This document shows positions 1 to 12,334 of a stretch of DNA of 64,000 bases, one piece after another. The first letter of the stretch is position 1, and each line of letters starts with the position of its first letter. A program made the position numbers and the translations under genes. Source of the stretch: Blastobasis lacticolella (lineage: Eukaryota > Arthropoda > Insecta > Lepidoptera > Blastobasidae); NCBI GenBank assembly GCA_905147135.1, contig LR990041.1, forward strand, positions 16,119,907 to 16,183,906, in the 5' to 3' direction. The notes below the pieces were generated by a model. It had not been told where the DNA came from, made no database searches, and worked only from the letters and a program-made list of their open reading frames with translations.

Positions 1-47
1 TTTAAATTCGTTCGAAAATTTTAAGTTAATTATAAAGTAATGTTTTA

Positions 48-180
48 TTTTATACAGCAGACAAACTGGCAAGCGGGCTACCTGATAGAAAGTGGTCACC
101 GCCGCCTATGGGGACCCAGTAACACCAAAGGAGTTAGAAATGCGTTGCGCGCCTCTGAAGAGACCTCTTGAACGATCCCA
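48..180 (+). repeat. Dispersed repeat family D (GCGGGCTACCTGATAG), copy 1
   Basis: CAAACTGGCAAGCGGGCTAC, CTGATAGAAAGTGGTCACCG, CCGCCTATGGGGACC and AATGCGTTGCGCGCC. This is one of the most frequent moth repeats, usually read as GGCAAACGAGC...CCTGATGGTAAG...CACCGCC...TGCGTTGCC. The small frames at 92-479 are read-through. Confidence 0.65.
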
Positions 181-625
181 CGATCATACTCCAAACACTG
201 TGGCTGAAAGCTCAATCCACATCCGATTCGTCCGAGCGAGAAACGATCTTTCGAACCTTCGCGTGGTTACCAACAGAAGGTCTACGCAGCGGGGATAAGT
301 ACCCAGCCCACAGCGAGTGGTGCGATGGCAGAATGCACCAGATAAAAAACTACTACTATGAATACTTTTATGTATGTATAGAAAAACCTTATCTAATAAT
401 CTCAAATAAAATAACCCAGACATTATTCTCGACTTGCCTAGAGTTTCACGTACGGATAGCGGCAAAACAAACAACATAATCGCTTAGAATATTGTTCCGT
501 AAATTCTCCACTCAGACAACTTTTAATAGTGTGTCAAACTTGGGTAATAATGTACACAACGACACTGCGAGAGGACATTAGTATTCATAGACGTAACTCT
601 AAATGCGGGATAGTGCATACAGTTC

Positions 626-1540
626 TTGCTCAGATGTAGGATGACTAAGTTCCTCAAATCATTTTGTTAGGGATTTTTACTGTATTTGACAATATCAGTG
701 TTGTATTGTATTGTAAGAGCAGGTTGCTTTGGTCCAAGGTGGTTACTTAAGCCTAAAATATAAAACAGTCTACGCCAAATATAATTTATGTGATTTTACA
801 AAGTCAAGGTCAAAACAACGTACATAATTAAACAATTTTTTAATAGAAAAGTTTTCACAAATACCGATAGCTAAACTAAAATTTTGTACTTAAAAATAGT
901 TTATTGCTAGTTAGAGCGGATTTTGATAATTTTTGTGATTAGAGAACTGATTTTTTCCTAAAGCGGCATCGCATCTCTTACCACCTCAATATAAATGACG
1001 TTGTAGCATAAAATAGACATATTTCTCGAAAATCAATACAGTTCCCACAAGCTCGGATATGTTCGAAGTAATTCTATACATACGTAAATTAGGTAACCGC
1101 AATTTATGCGTAGTCGCTGGCAAAAGCGTCTTTACACACTTCAAAGGACCACAATACACACCACACATAAGAAATCTATGCTTTAATTAAAGAGTAGAAA
1201 GTAGGGCACTTTCCCAGCAACCATCCCCTGCCTGAGTGTACACTGCACAATGGTTTGAAGCATCATCGTTCATAAATTGTCCTCCACACTGAGAGGCGCG
1301 CTCTGAATTACCTGCTCCCTAATGATCGTGTCTGATTAACTGTTCTATTAAGACGTAGATGTGTGGTTGCGTATGAATCCAGTTAATATGCAGTACCTTG
1401 TTTGTTTAAGGAGTTAATATTCAGATCTTTTCTCCGTTTTTCTTGAGATTAAAACCTGATAATCGAGTTTAAAAGAAGTCAATAGTGGTGAATAGTAGAC
1501 AGAATTGAATAGACACTTGTTATAACAACTTAGACAAGTT
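626..1540. other. Unique AT-rich intronic sequence
   Basis: No frame, repeat or RNA gene recognised. Confidence 0.5.
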
Positions 1541-1625
1541 AGTAATCTCCAACCCAAGCCAAACGTGGAGATTATCTATGGCAATACCGTCCACTAATGT
1601 GGAGGAGGCTCAATTGCAGTGAAAC
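1540..1625 (+). repeat. RTE/SINE 3' end family, decayed copy
   Basis: GTAATCTCCAACCCAAGCCA, CGTGGAGATTATCTATGGCA and GTGGAGGAGGCTCAATTGCA place it in the same family as 29985-30155; it lacks the 5' part. Confidence 0.55.
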
Positions 1626-2584
1626 ATCATACGCTATTTATGTTTGATGTAAATCTCTCTAATTTCATTGTCAGATCGCTTGTCTTATTCATAAATAGGT
1701 AAACGTTGTACGGATAAAATTTTATTTAACAGGCTTTTCCTGGCTAAATTGATTTTTCCGGAATTTCCATTAAATAATTACTACGTTAAATATTTGCTCT
1801 TTTAAATGTTGAATTGAAATCAATATTAATACTGGGAACACGTAATAAAATCCCTCGCATGAATTTGAGGCATAAATTGAATTAATAATTGTTTCATTTC
1901 ATTTCAAAAGAAGCTGCCACTTGCATTCCACTTGCATGAATTACGCATCTGGTTGGGCGTAGGAACGTGGCTGCCTCCTCAGTAAAAATCCCGAGAACAG
2001 GCGTGACTGATGCGAAGATGATGATGATGATGTTGAAATTCTGTATCGGGAAAATGTTTTTTTTATCCATAGGCTTGTTATTTATAGCGTACTTTATCGA
2101 ATTCTGAGCAAACTGAGTCGCTAGATAAAATTCAATGACCAAAGTAACATACGAGACCTAAATCTGTACTTGCAACTGTCATAGGAGAAATTGAATTTCT
2201 TCCAACGAATGACCCCGTCCAAAAACAGTGACAATGTCGTATTTCACAGCCGAAAAGTTACACCCATTCATCCAGGCCATAGACTACTACGCATTTTGAT
2301 GTCGCATGTGAAAAATTAGAAAACGAATTTTGTGAAAAGTGAATGGAATATGTACTAGTAATTTTGATGTGAATACCCATATTTTGATCGGATTAGGGAC
2401 TAGTTATAACAAGCGCTCAAAGCGTGCACACAGAATGCTGCGTATCGAACTATCTTTAAAATGTTACGAATTTCTATGTAACAAAATATATTAAGGGTTG
2501 CAATGTCAAATTCCTACAATTTCAAAACGCATGCACCTTGATTCATGGATTATAATTGTTAACAATTTAATAATAATGTTTTTA

Positions 2585-2765
2585 TGTCATACTGTAGGCA
2601 AACAGGTCACTGCTGTCTATCCATAGAAATCAACAACACCAGGGATATCGCCAATGCGTTGCCCACGTTGCGTTGTCTTTTGGCAGCAAAAACAAATGCA
2701 TCTCGACTGCCAAAGCCACGGTTCTTAAATCCCCACCCCATGGAGTACTGGTAACCTTACTCACT
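2585..2765 (+). repeat. Dispersed repeat family D, copy 2
   Basis: TACTGTAGGCAAACAGGTCA, CTGCTGTCTATCCATAG, CAACACCAGGGATATCGCCA and ATGCGTTGCCCACGTTGCG. Confidence 0.6.
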
Positions 2766-2944
2766 GGCAGGAATACCATACTCTTTAAAATAGTATTGTG
2801 TTGTGTACAACACTGTAGTATTCTGTAGAATACCGTGGCTAACTGCGGTATTTTGTGTGGAGGAGCCCAGCCAGCGGCTTTAATTCGAATTAAATGAAAA
2901 TTCTAAATAATTCGCCCAATCACCTTCCATGGAGCAATCTATAC

Positions 2945-3112
2945 ATAGTATAACACAAAGTCGCTTCACGCCGTCGGTCCCTATGTAGTATTTTAAACTC
3001 CGCAACGGATAGAGTGATTCCAGAGAAATGTTTAAAAGTAAGAAAAAAATTGTAGGTAGGGGTAAAGTGGGTGTACGCGAATGAAGTCGCGCCGGGTCCA
3101 CTATTTAGATAT
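2945..3112 (+). repeat. Dispersed repeat family E, copy 1
   Basis: ACAAAGTCGCTTCACGCCGT, CGGTCCCTATGTA, CGCAACGGATAGAGTGATTC and GAAGTCGCGCCGGGTCCAC. The same order is seen at 7560, 23605 and 42290. This is a common moth repeat of unknown mobilisation. Confidence 0.65.
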
Positions 3113-4560
3113 AATCCAAATTCCATATCTACCAATATTCTGCATTATATTGAAATCACGTATACGCTATGCTATTCTATTTGTCTCAATTTTGTCAAGG
3201 AATAGAGGAGAACTGTGAATATATGGTCCGAACACATCTCAAGTCTCACGACTCACATATCCGCTGTACAAATTGATCACAAAGTATAAACAGGAAAGTT
3301 AGGAATGCCCCATTTGATGGCTGGCATTACACCAAGTGACATTTGCAGTCTACTTACGCAACTTGGCGATCGAACAATTTCTGTTTTGTCTATCTGAGTA
3401 TTAGTGTACCACAAATATCAAGTATCAAAATCATTTATTTAATCATCATAGGTAACATATAGGCGGTAATGTTTAATAAATATTTAGCTCCATGACGTCT
3501 CTGTTTGCCCATGTGTCCACAGTCCTGCTATTCAGGGTATCCTGATGGTACTATGGATCCGTTTTTGTTGGAGAAAACATCGAACTCTGTTGTCTGTTGT
3601 TCAAAGCCAGACAAGTTTAGTGTGCTATTATTTCCCTTTTATACTTACTAGTCTAAATAACTAGAATTACGAGCACAACGCCTACCGTTTCTTCATCTAA
3701 GTTGAAGATCTTTGCCTCTTAAAGGGCTGTAAAAAACTAAAAGTAAGCGTACTGCTTACGAGTTGCGACTTTTTTATGTGGGAAAGTTTACATTGTTTTC
3801 TAAGAGATGATATTTTTGGCTTCGGTCTCAAAATCAGCAATAATATGTTATAACATACCTAATGAGATTTTGCTTTTTATTTGCTATAGTAAGTAGAATA
3901 GCTATTTATAGTCAAATATATATTGTTTAAGACCAAGCTTTTCATTCATTCATTTTTTTTAAATCATTTATTAGCGTATCAGCAAAAATACTTTTAATAT
4001 TACTTGCCTCGGTTATGTCAAACTTTCTGATGAACAATAAATTTAGACTTTCCTTGTCATTCCAATAAAAACAAATATTCAAATATTTTTTTTATAAATC
4101 TTCTAAGTTTGACATCGGTTACAAAAAGTAATGAATAATTTGGGATTGTTATAATGGTTGGCTTTGGTCTCAGTTGGTACAAGAGAAGCAAGGCCCTAGT
4201 CACCTTTCATGTGGCCCCAGGATTACGGGGGCCCCATCGGCAAAGTTTAGTCGTTTTGGGGAATCGACTCTGGGAATGGATCCCTGGATAATTGGAAAAT
4301 CGGAGTAAACAACCTAAGCCCCAGGATATGAGAAAAAAGAACAGGTAACCGTGTAATAGCCACAGTGAGAGCTTGTATTGATTGTAGCTTCGAGGGAATA
4401 GTATACGCCAAAGTGTAAATTTCCCGTGAATTAAGTTCTTCTTATATTTGAACTGACAACCATCAGTCTTTATCGTTATTGGATAGTAAATGCATAATTT
4501 GTACGCATCAAGAAGTCACAATACTCCTTTTCTTTAATGTTTAGTTTTATACTAAAGGAA
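3113..4560. other. Unique AT-rich intronic sequence
   Basis: Nothing recognised except a moderately GC-rich stretch at 4150-4300 (GTGGCCCCAGGATTACGGGG) that looks like old repeat but matches none of the families here. Confidence 0.45.
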
Positions 4561-4574
4561 AATGAGTAGGCTTT

Positions 4575-4690
4575 TTTTTATTTCGTACGGTAGGCAAACA
4601 AGCAACCGGACCACCGGAAAGAGTTTCGTTCGCATTTATCGCTTCCCACCATATGAGCTAAATTTTCGAAATATCCATCCAATGATTAAT
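4575..4690 (+). repeat. Dispersed repeat family D, copy 3
   Basis: TTATTTCGTACGGTAGGCAA, ACAAGCAACCGGACCACCGG and AAAGAGTTTCG. The 69-residue frame at 4562-4771 crosses it and is not a gene. Confidence 0.5.
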
Positions 4691-4915
4691 ATTATGAATT
4701 GGACGGTGTATTTATTTACGTGTTCGTTTATTTTACTTTCACACAGCAATAAAGTAGGAACTACTTTTTAAAAATACAGTTGCGGTAGTGGCTGAGTGTG
4801 AATTGCAATGTGATACTCTGTAGCAAAATGATCTACTATTAGCACAGTACTATTGATACAGTGACAGCACGCACCACCATTTGTTGTAACCATTGAGACT
4901 CGTAACCTCATGCGC

Positions 4916-6376
4916 TGTTCTAATGGGCAACGGTCGCGCGACCATGGTCGTACGACAGACGTCGCCCGACCAATAAGTGAGCTCAAAACCGCCCGACCCT
5001 GGTCCATGGACTTACCACCCAAAAGGAACTGCTTTGACTAAAACCGGGCAGAGCGAGAGTCACCATCGATAGTCCTTTGTCCCTTTCTAACAGTGAAAAC
5101 ACAATGTTATTGGCATAATCACCGTCATTCTAAATTGACAAGTGTCATGTTTGGTGTAGCCATTATTGGAGAAAAATATTTACCGTGAATTTGGTATTAT
5201 TATGGGGTAATCCGTACAATCCGAAAAGTAGTTGTCAAAATACCTACTGATCGTTTCTCCGACAAATGTCGAGTCGACATAATTATTAACAGATAAAAGA
5301 GTTCGGTAACGATTTATCCTACAACACTAGTTCCTAAAGAGAAGTGATAGGACTCGTCGATATGTACATTTCGGGTGACAGCTGTCAAACTTAAATATGT
5401 TATAACTCAGAACCCATTTGTTCTAGAACACTAGTTTCTTCAGAGATATGATAGTCCTCGTCGAGACCTAAATTTCGCATGACAGCTGTCATAGTTAAAT
5501 CTTTTATAACTCCGAACCCATTGGTCCCAAAACACTAGTTACTAGAAAGAAATGATAATAGTTGTTGAGACCTACATTTCGTATGACAGCTGTCAAACTT
5601 AAATATGTAATAACTCGGTACCCATTGATTCTACAACACTAGTTTCTAAAGAGATATGATAGTACTTGTTGAGGTCTACGTTTCGTATAACAGCTGTCAA
5701 ACTTAAAACTGTCATCCAAAATGTAGATCTCGATGAGAACTATCATATTACTTTAGGAACTAGTGTTGTAAACAAATGGTTTCCGAGTTACAACAGTTTT
5801 AAGTTTGACAGCTGTCATCCGAAATGTAGATCTCGACGAGCACTATCATTTTTCTTTAGGAACTATTGTTCTAGGACCAATAGTTTCAGAGTTATTTCAG
5901 TTTTAAGTTTGACAGCTATCATTCGAAATGTAGATCTCAACAAGTACCTACTATAATTTCTCTCTAGAAACTAGTGTTTTATGACCAATGGGCTCAGAGT
6001 TATAAAATATTTAACTTTGACAGCTGTCATACGAAATGTAGATCTCGAGGAATGCTATCATTTCACTGTAGGAACTAGTGTTCTAGGACCAATAGTTTCC
6101 GAGTAGCAGGGTAACCTTGGGCTGGACCCTGGTGAAAATATGACCTTCAGACTGCACCCGGTCCGGCTCTGCCTGGCCCTAATCGGTAGCTCAGTGTCCC
6201 CGCTAAGTAATAAAAGTAATTCGGAATTTGCATCAACAATGGTGGCAACACTAGAAAGGGACACAGGACTATCGATGGCGACTCTCGCTCTGCCCGGTTT
6301 TAGTCATAACAGTGCGCAGTCCCTTTTGGGTGGTAAGTCCATGCCCTAGTCGCACGACCGTTGCCAATTAGAACTG
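4916..6376. mobile_element. Large foldback element with inverted 104-bp tandem arrays
   Basis: The ends are long inverted repeats: 4916-5095 matches the reverse complement of 6248-6376. The shared blocks include GGCAACGGTCG, CATGGACTTACCACCCAAAA, ACTAAAACCGGGCAGAGCGA and ATCGATAGTCCT. The left arm carries about 45 extra bases near its outer end. Inside, a unit of about 104 bases repeats, marked by the palindrome GACAGCTGTC at about 5376, 5481, 5585 and 5690. The same unit then runs in the opposite orientation at about 5807, 5910 and 6018, with the switch near 5700-5745. Units also share ACACTAGTT, a GATATGATAGT block and GTAGATCTCGACGAG. There is no transposase frame; the 96-residue open frame at 5666-5956 is repeat read-through. 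This is most like a non-autonomous foldback DNA transposon. Confidence 0.75.
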
Positions 6377-6794
6377 TGCCACAGAATCTGAATTTTTAAA
6401 ATAACATAACATAATTTTAAAAATATATAGCCCCTCTATTAGAAAGAAAAAGTTAATACAAACTAGAGTCGGTAAGATCGGGCTATCGCATCACTCAATG
6501 TCCGCACACATTTACTGTAACAGATGCCGTGTCTTATTTATCTCCCAACCGAGGCCCATTTGTGGTGTTCAGTATTTATCGACATTGTTACCGCTTCTGT
6601 GGATTTACTGGTGAAACTTGTGCGAGTTTGTGTTGCTTCTTTTTTGGTCATCTAATATGACAATACTACTCGAACTCTGGCCTTTAAACGCAGCCGAAGC
6701 CGTTGGCTCCCGTGTACTGAATTAGGATTTTAGGGTTCCGTAACAAGACGATAAAAAGCAAACCCTTTTTTTTTGTTGTGTCAAAGGCTATACG

Positions 6795-6905
6795 AGAGTA
6801 TTTATTTATTTATTTATTGAACTGTTTATTGTACACAATAATGACATACAGAGAAATATAACAGAACAAAAGACACAACAGGCGCTGCTTATTTCTAAAA
6901 AGAAA
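6795..6905 (-). mobile_element. LINE 3' end with TAAATAAA tail, copy 1
   Basis: On the minus strand the sequence runs through GCGCCTGTTGTGTCTTTTGT, a CTGTTATATTTCTCTGTATG block and GTACAATAAACAGTTCAATA to a TAAA-repeat tail. This is the 3' UTR end of a common moth non-LTR retrotransposon. The 88-residue minus-strand frame at 6895-7161 ends exactly where this UTR starts (VKHLSSVGLLEEISF stop), so it may be the degraded C-terminus, though I do not recognise it. Confidence 0.7.
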
Positions 6906-7559
6906 TTTCTTCCAGCAGGCCTACAGAAGAGAGATGTTTAACTAAAGTAACGCAGATACGACGTGCACAATAAGAGAGTATGTTATTAGAAATTACAGGT
7001 TTTATCGGTTTACATTTTCTCTTATCAAATTTTACATCAAGGAGCACCGTTATTTGAATCGCCAAAGTTCTGAAATGGATACCCGCAGGCCAATCGGCTG
7101 TACTCTCATGGAAGGTTCCATATGTAACTACGATAAAAAAACGATTTGAATAGCAAGTCATACAATAATTTTACAGGTGGATCTTATTAGGCACCCACAC
7201 CTTATAACAATCCCACTAAAAATATTTTGCAAAAGCCTCGCAAGCTCAAAACGGTTTCACTATGAAAAAGTTATCTGATCTCATAAACACCCAAGTCCCT
7301 ATTTCTCCAAACCCTGCATTTTGGTCAGAAAGTACGTTTTGGCCATTTGATAGATACAATCGTAGCTCTATGACAATAATCAATTACAGTGTAGAGTACT
7401 ATAGCTACGCGCTAGCTTGGTCCGACCGACGACAACAGGCTTGACCGACGCGTCGCTCGAACACTGAATCCAGTATAAAGTGCCATGCCATAGTTTTATG
7501 AGTGCCACCTACTTTTGCTCGTCTTGTAGATATTATTCTACTATGATTCTGACACAGTA

Positions 7560-7715
7560 CCTATGTATGCTTAGATATTTTAAACTACGCGGTAATGCGG
7601 TTTTCAACAATAGATAGATTTATTCAAAACGAAGCTTTATAAAGCAAGAAAATAAGTGTAGATAGGGGTAGAGTAGGTGTACGTGAACAAAATCGGCGGG
7701 TCCTCTAGTAAAATT
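7560..7715 (+). repeat. Dispersed repeat family E, copy 2
   Basis: CCTATGTATGCTTAGATATT, ATGCGGTTTTCAACAATAGA, TAGGGGTAGAGTAGGTGTAC and AAATCGGCGGGTCCTCTAGT. Confidence 0.6.
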
Positions 7716-9500
7716 TAAAACCACCGTCTATGAAGAAGCTCTTCAAACTATTTATGAAATCCAAGTTAAGTCTCGGCTCGCTAAGAAGCGTTATAAACTA
7801 CTAGCTTTTTGCCCGCTACTTCTTCCGCGTAAAATTCAGTAGCTATGTTCAGGTCCTATTCCTACGTTACGCGCTGATAATGTACCTTCTTAAAAGTGAG
7901 AGAATTTTCAAAGTAGGTTAAGTCGTTTTTGTGTTTATCCAATAGAAACAAACAAACAAGATCAACTTAAACAAGATATATAAATACTCATACCTACACG
8001 AAGTCATGATTATGATCTAAATACCTATACCATGACTGATAATAACTATTCAATTCGCCCTATACTATGAACATTTTGTTAAGCCTATGCCGTCCTGCCA
8101 TTAGTCGAACGCAACTTGATAATTAAAGCACAATACCTATTCAAAGGCTAAGTTTACAAAGCGCGAAATTGGCCTGTTACCTAATTACAGTGGCCTGTGT
8201 AAACGGATGGGGACAAAGTATCTACTCCAGTCTAACATGGCCTTTAATCTGGCTGTATGTGGATAGGAGAGACTGGCAAAATTGGAGTTTCTGATTGGCT
8301 GTCATTGGAGGAAGGGTTGCCGAGATATCGTTGCGTTAAAATTAGAGTATTTCTCTGATCCTTGGTGAACAAATCACATGGGATGAATTGATAAATAAAG
8401 ATAAATTTATAATTAGATACAAACGTAAAAAGTAGCTTTATAATTTCACGAAACAAACAATTAATACGTTTAGATTAATGCGTTACTATTAATTTTAATA
8501 TTTTATATGAGAATGTTGTTTCAGCATTTAATATACTTTTACAGTTGGAAACTTAAAGAATTCAAAACATTTCATTTAAGGCTATTTAAGATAAAAAGAT
8601 AACTGTTGACAGAGATAAAGCACATAAAAGCCGAGACAATTTAAACACCAACAATATTGCTAACACTATCTTAGCTGTGTGACAGAAACGAAGGCGACAC
8701 AAAGGAAAAGCAGACTACTTTAGTGGAACTAAGTTAATAATACAGCAAGAACTCATATTTGGTCTGACATTGAGAGCTAAGGAATGCAGCCATCTTATAT
8801 GAAGCAGGTCAAATGGACTGGAAATTTAATGTAATTTCGTTCGAGGATATAATATTAAAGAGTTAACTAAATGTGAGTCAAATGATTTTAACAAGAATTA
8901 ATGCCAGTTGATATCGCGTTTAAGCAATTATTTCCCTTCATATCAGTAAATTCTACGTCATTTCTAATTCGAATATCATAAAAACCTAATACCTATAAAA
9001 CCAGGTTATGAGAGCAAATGTGATGGTGGTCAACAGGTCATACCCATTTGACCTCAAGTTAGTGAGAGAGGATGACTTTATCTATTGCATCAAATGTATG
9101 ACTGAATGGTAATGCCATTATATGCACAGGCCGTATAATATGTACTTAGGGAACTTCAGATCGACGGGAATTATTAAATGGAATTTCCATTTGAGTTTTA
9201 ATTCAGATGGGAATAAAATAAGGCATTGCCGGTCTTCGTAGGAACGAGGTTGGCAAGATAATTGAAATTTTTCTTAATCCCTTGAGAGGTGGTCTGAAAG
9301 TACCTCTAAAGATTAATGCTTTCAAATTGGAGTTCGAGGATTTTGCGGTAAAGAAAAGAGGGTATTATGATGGATTATTGAGGGCTATTCGTTAATGAGT
9401 GTGTTATATTTCAATTTTGTAGAAACATTAGAATAAAAACCTGTGTGTGTAGATAATAATATCATACATAAGTATGTAGATGTATGTCAACGTAAGACTG
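7716..9500. other. Unique AT-rich intronic sequence
   Basis: No coding frame, long inverted repeat or recognised repeat copy was seen. Confidence 0.45.
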
Positions 9501-9504
9501 AAAA

Positions 9505-10220
9505 CCGTTAGTTTATAATCTAACGTATGCAGACTACGTTAAATTACAAACGGTGAACGGTTAAATTGTAATCTAACGCAATTTGGCACTGGGCCGAGTT
9601 GACGAGACTCCTCGTCACTTTTTCACAACACAAATCTAACCAAATCTAAAGCAAGGTTTATACAGAAGAGACACGGCGGTTGTACGTGGCGGAGCCGGAT
9701 AATCAAAGAAACCTAAAATAAACCTTATAGTTACATCGCATAGTGTCGTTTTTGTCGAAAGGAGAATTGCCCCCGTCGCCTGCCACGCTAGGCAGCGCGC
9801 ATCGCGTCTGGCGAAGGCACTTGGCGGCGGCGGCGTAGCGCAGACATTTGTCGCCTCACGTTGGAGACGTCGCTTGGAGGCGTGGGTGAAATTCTCTGAC
9901 CGACAAAAACGACGCTGTACGGTATAGTTATAAGGTTTATTTTAGGTTTCTTTGATTATCCAACTCTACCGCGTCGCACGGAGACGTGACGACGCCCCTT
10001 CTGTATAATTTGATGTCGAGAGGTGAAAAATATCCGCGCCGCGCCCCCGTCGCGCGCCTCTGCCGCGTCTCTTCTGTATAAACCGCGGCTAATGGGTATG
10101 TGTTTTTTCGAGAAATAATGCGTTAAATTATAAATCGTTTGATGAACTTTGTTGTAGTTCAAAATATTTCGATAGTTTATAATGTAAGTTATTTGACTAC
10201 GTTAGATTATAAACTAATGG
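9505..10220. mobile_element. Outer inverted-repeat element (nested pair)
   Basis: The left end CCGTTAGTTTATAATCTAAC at 9505 continues to 9527 and pairs with 10198-10220 with one mismatch over 23 bases. Related shorter copies of the same motif occur just inside each end (9545-9582 and about 10110-10190). A second, GC-rich inverted-repeat element occupies the middle. No coding frame is visible. This looks like a MITE or foldback element that later received another insertion. Confidence 0.55.
9655..10088. mobile_element. Inner GC-rich inverted-repeat element
   Basis: The ends share TTTATACAGAAGAGAC (left, about 9656; inverted at about 10067-10085) and then GGATAATCAAAGAAACCTAA and AAACCTTATA (9696-9735, inverted at about 9924-9962). 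The right arm carries an extra CG-rich block around 10020-10070, so the arms are of unequal length. The core (about 9765-9890) is rich in GCGTCG-type words. The arms lie inside the 9505-10220 element, so this insertion is the younger event. Confidence 0.6.
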
Positions 10221-10675
10221 TTTGTACAATTTTACGGTGACATAAATCTATGTCTTGCTTACTTAATGTCAAAACCTATCTAAATATTTATTATTAATAT
10301 ATTATCTAAGATTTAGAAAATGATAATTATCAAAAATTACGTCCTATACCTACCTATATATTTTACCTTTTATCTCAAAAGCAAATTTATTTTACATTGA
10401 AATTGGCAACATTGGTAGCCTCCACCCTTATTCAATTTCATTTTGAGGTATTTATAAATTTAAGTCGACTGAAGCAGTGATTTATATTCTTTATCTTGTT
10501 TGCTGAGACATTCTTCTTACTTAAAATATTTACTTTTAACGGAGGCGCATATTTTACAGGATTTTGTAACACTCTTTGAATTGGAAACGACTATACAATT
10601 TCCTTTATCACGACGCAAAATTGTTAAAATTTGTGTTCTTTAATTTAGTAAATACAACGTTTTGAGCGTTAAGAG

Positions 10676-11016
10676 CGTCCGTAGCCGGGCCGTTGAGTAT
10701 TCAACTCGTAAGCGAGAGGTACCGGGTTCGAATCCCGCTGCGGCCATGTACCAATGACTCTTTTCTGAGTTATGTACATTAGTTGAATACTAACCGATGC
10801 TCTTACGGTGAGGGAAAACATCGTGATGAAACCTGCAAATTTAGGCAACTGTATTTGTAACCATGATCCAATCTGGTCAGGTTCCCCTGATAGCAGGGTC
10901 ACGGCGGTCAGATGGTAGTCGCTCCATTGTAATTAATTACCTGATCGCCAAAACCTGACCCCGGGCCCTCGTTGTCGAGAGCGCAACCGGGACATTAACG
11001 CCAAGATGATGAGATG
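10676..11016 (+). mobile_element. tRNA-headed SINE, family A, full-length copy
   Basis: The head carries a pol III B box, GGTTCGAATCC, after an A-box-like TAGCCGGGCCGTTGAG. It continues with GTACCAATGACTCTTTTCTG, then GAGGGAAAACATCGTGATGA and AACCTGCAAATTTAGGC, a GATCCAATCTGGTCAGG block, and ends CGGGACATTAACGCCAAGAT plus GATGAG. About 340 bases. This is a typical moth SINE; its ATG-rich tail suggests use of RTE-type LINE machinery. The 77-residue minus-strand frame here is not a gene. Confidence 0.8.
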
Positions 11017-11554
11017 AACGTTTAGAGCGTTATTTTAACCTATTTTTTTTAAATACCCTATTTTTAGTATTGTATACAAGTATTAGCTATAAAGAAATAA
11101 CATAGCTAATAAAGATTATTGGCTGTTTTTTTGTCACAATACGGGGCATACCGTGGGTTTTAAATGGCGATACTCTGTGAATTTCAACATTCTTAACTCG
11201 CTTATTTTAAGATGTAATGAAAAAAATATATTTTACAAGCTTTATTTCCAACTTTACTTTTCCCGTATTCTATTCTGGATCACCTCCCAAAATATGGCGA
11301 GCCATATTAGTGCTCGCACTTTTCTAACATCCCATAGAAACACCTTAATTTAAAACTATATATAAGAATTTATACTAACCTATAAAATAGCCTTATCCAC
11401 AATGGCCTACAAGTTAAAATTTGTAAAAACAAGTTTAAATCAGCAACTATTTATAACTTGACTCATACTTAATTATACAGGATTTTAGCCTCTGGACAAA
11501 TAATGTAACCGTGTATATGACGCTGTCATAATTGACAACGGCCGTGTGAAGCCG

Positions 11555-11622
11555 CGGTTTTGAGGTCTCCTATTGGTCTGTCGTACGACCATGGTCGCAG
11601 GACCGTTGCCAATTAGGACAAC
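11555..11622 (-). repeat. Solo end fragment of the foldback element
   Basis: The reverse complement matches the outer left arm of the element at 4916-6376, including CTAATTGGCAACGGTC, GCGACCATGGTCGTACGACA and CTCAAAACCGC. It lacks the short GTCGCCC insertion present in the 4.9-kb copy, and no internal units follow. It is therefore an end remnant or a solo copy of the arm, and shows that the ends move or persist apart from the array. Confidence 0.6.
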
Positions 11623-12334
11623 GCCTCAGAGTGGTATTCAGCAATATCGTCAGTATAGTAAAAAAAATATTTTTCTATGTGGAACTTAATCGGTAACAAA
11701 TACAACATACGTTTGATGACAGCACAAATGGTTTGATCCTAGTGGCATTCATGTGAGATGCTAGTAACGTTATATCACACATCAAATTATAATAAGATTT
11801 TTTTATTTAATCAAATCTATCAATCCAATCGACAAATCTTATCAGAGTTTTCAATATTTTTCAAAGTCAGAGTCTTCTAAACTACTAAACTAGTAAGTAG
11901 TATTCATTTTTGTCCAGATCACACCTTATATAACATTACATGTGATGAAATTTTTATATATATTATTATCCTATAGTATGGTTTTATCCCTTGCTTTCTC
12001 GAACCACAATAATAATTTATATTTAACCTATTCATATGCCGAGTTACAATGATGGCATCGTGGCGATGACGTTATTGCACGTGGTTGCGTCACCGCATGG
12101 CTTCGTGGTTAAGTGTGAAATGCTCCTAATTGCTACCATTCATACGATTTCCATGATCAAGCTGTCATTTTGAATTGTGGTTATGTGAATGCTGTGTTTA
12201 AATTACCTTTGCGTTTTACTTCCATGTTGCGTTTCTTTCAAAAAAATTTATGGGGAAAGTCAGTATTAACCGGTAGAATAATATTAAATTTATGGCTCTT
12301 GGCAACAGTTATAGACTGGCACATACTTACGACG

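Noticed and set aside
10676..10750. Possible tRNA gene with GGTTCGAATCC
   Set aside because: Repeated at 14.34 and 27.59 kb with the same downstream body, so it is a SINE head.
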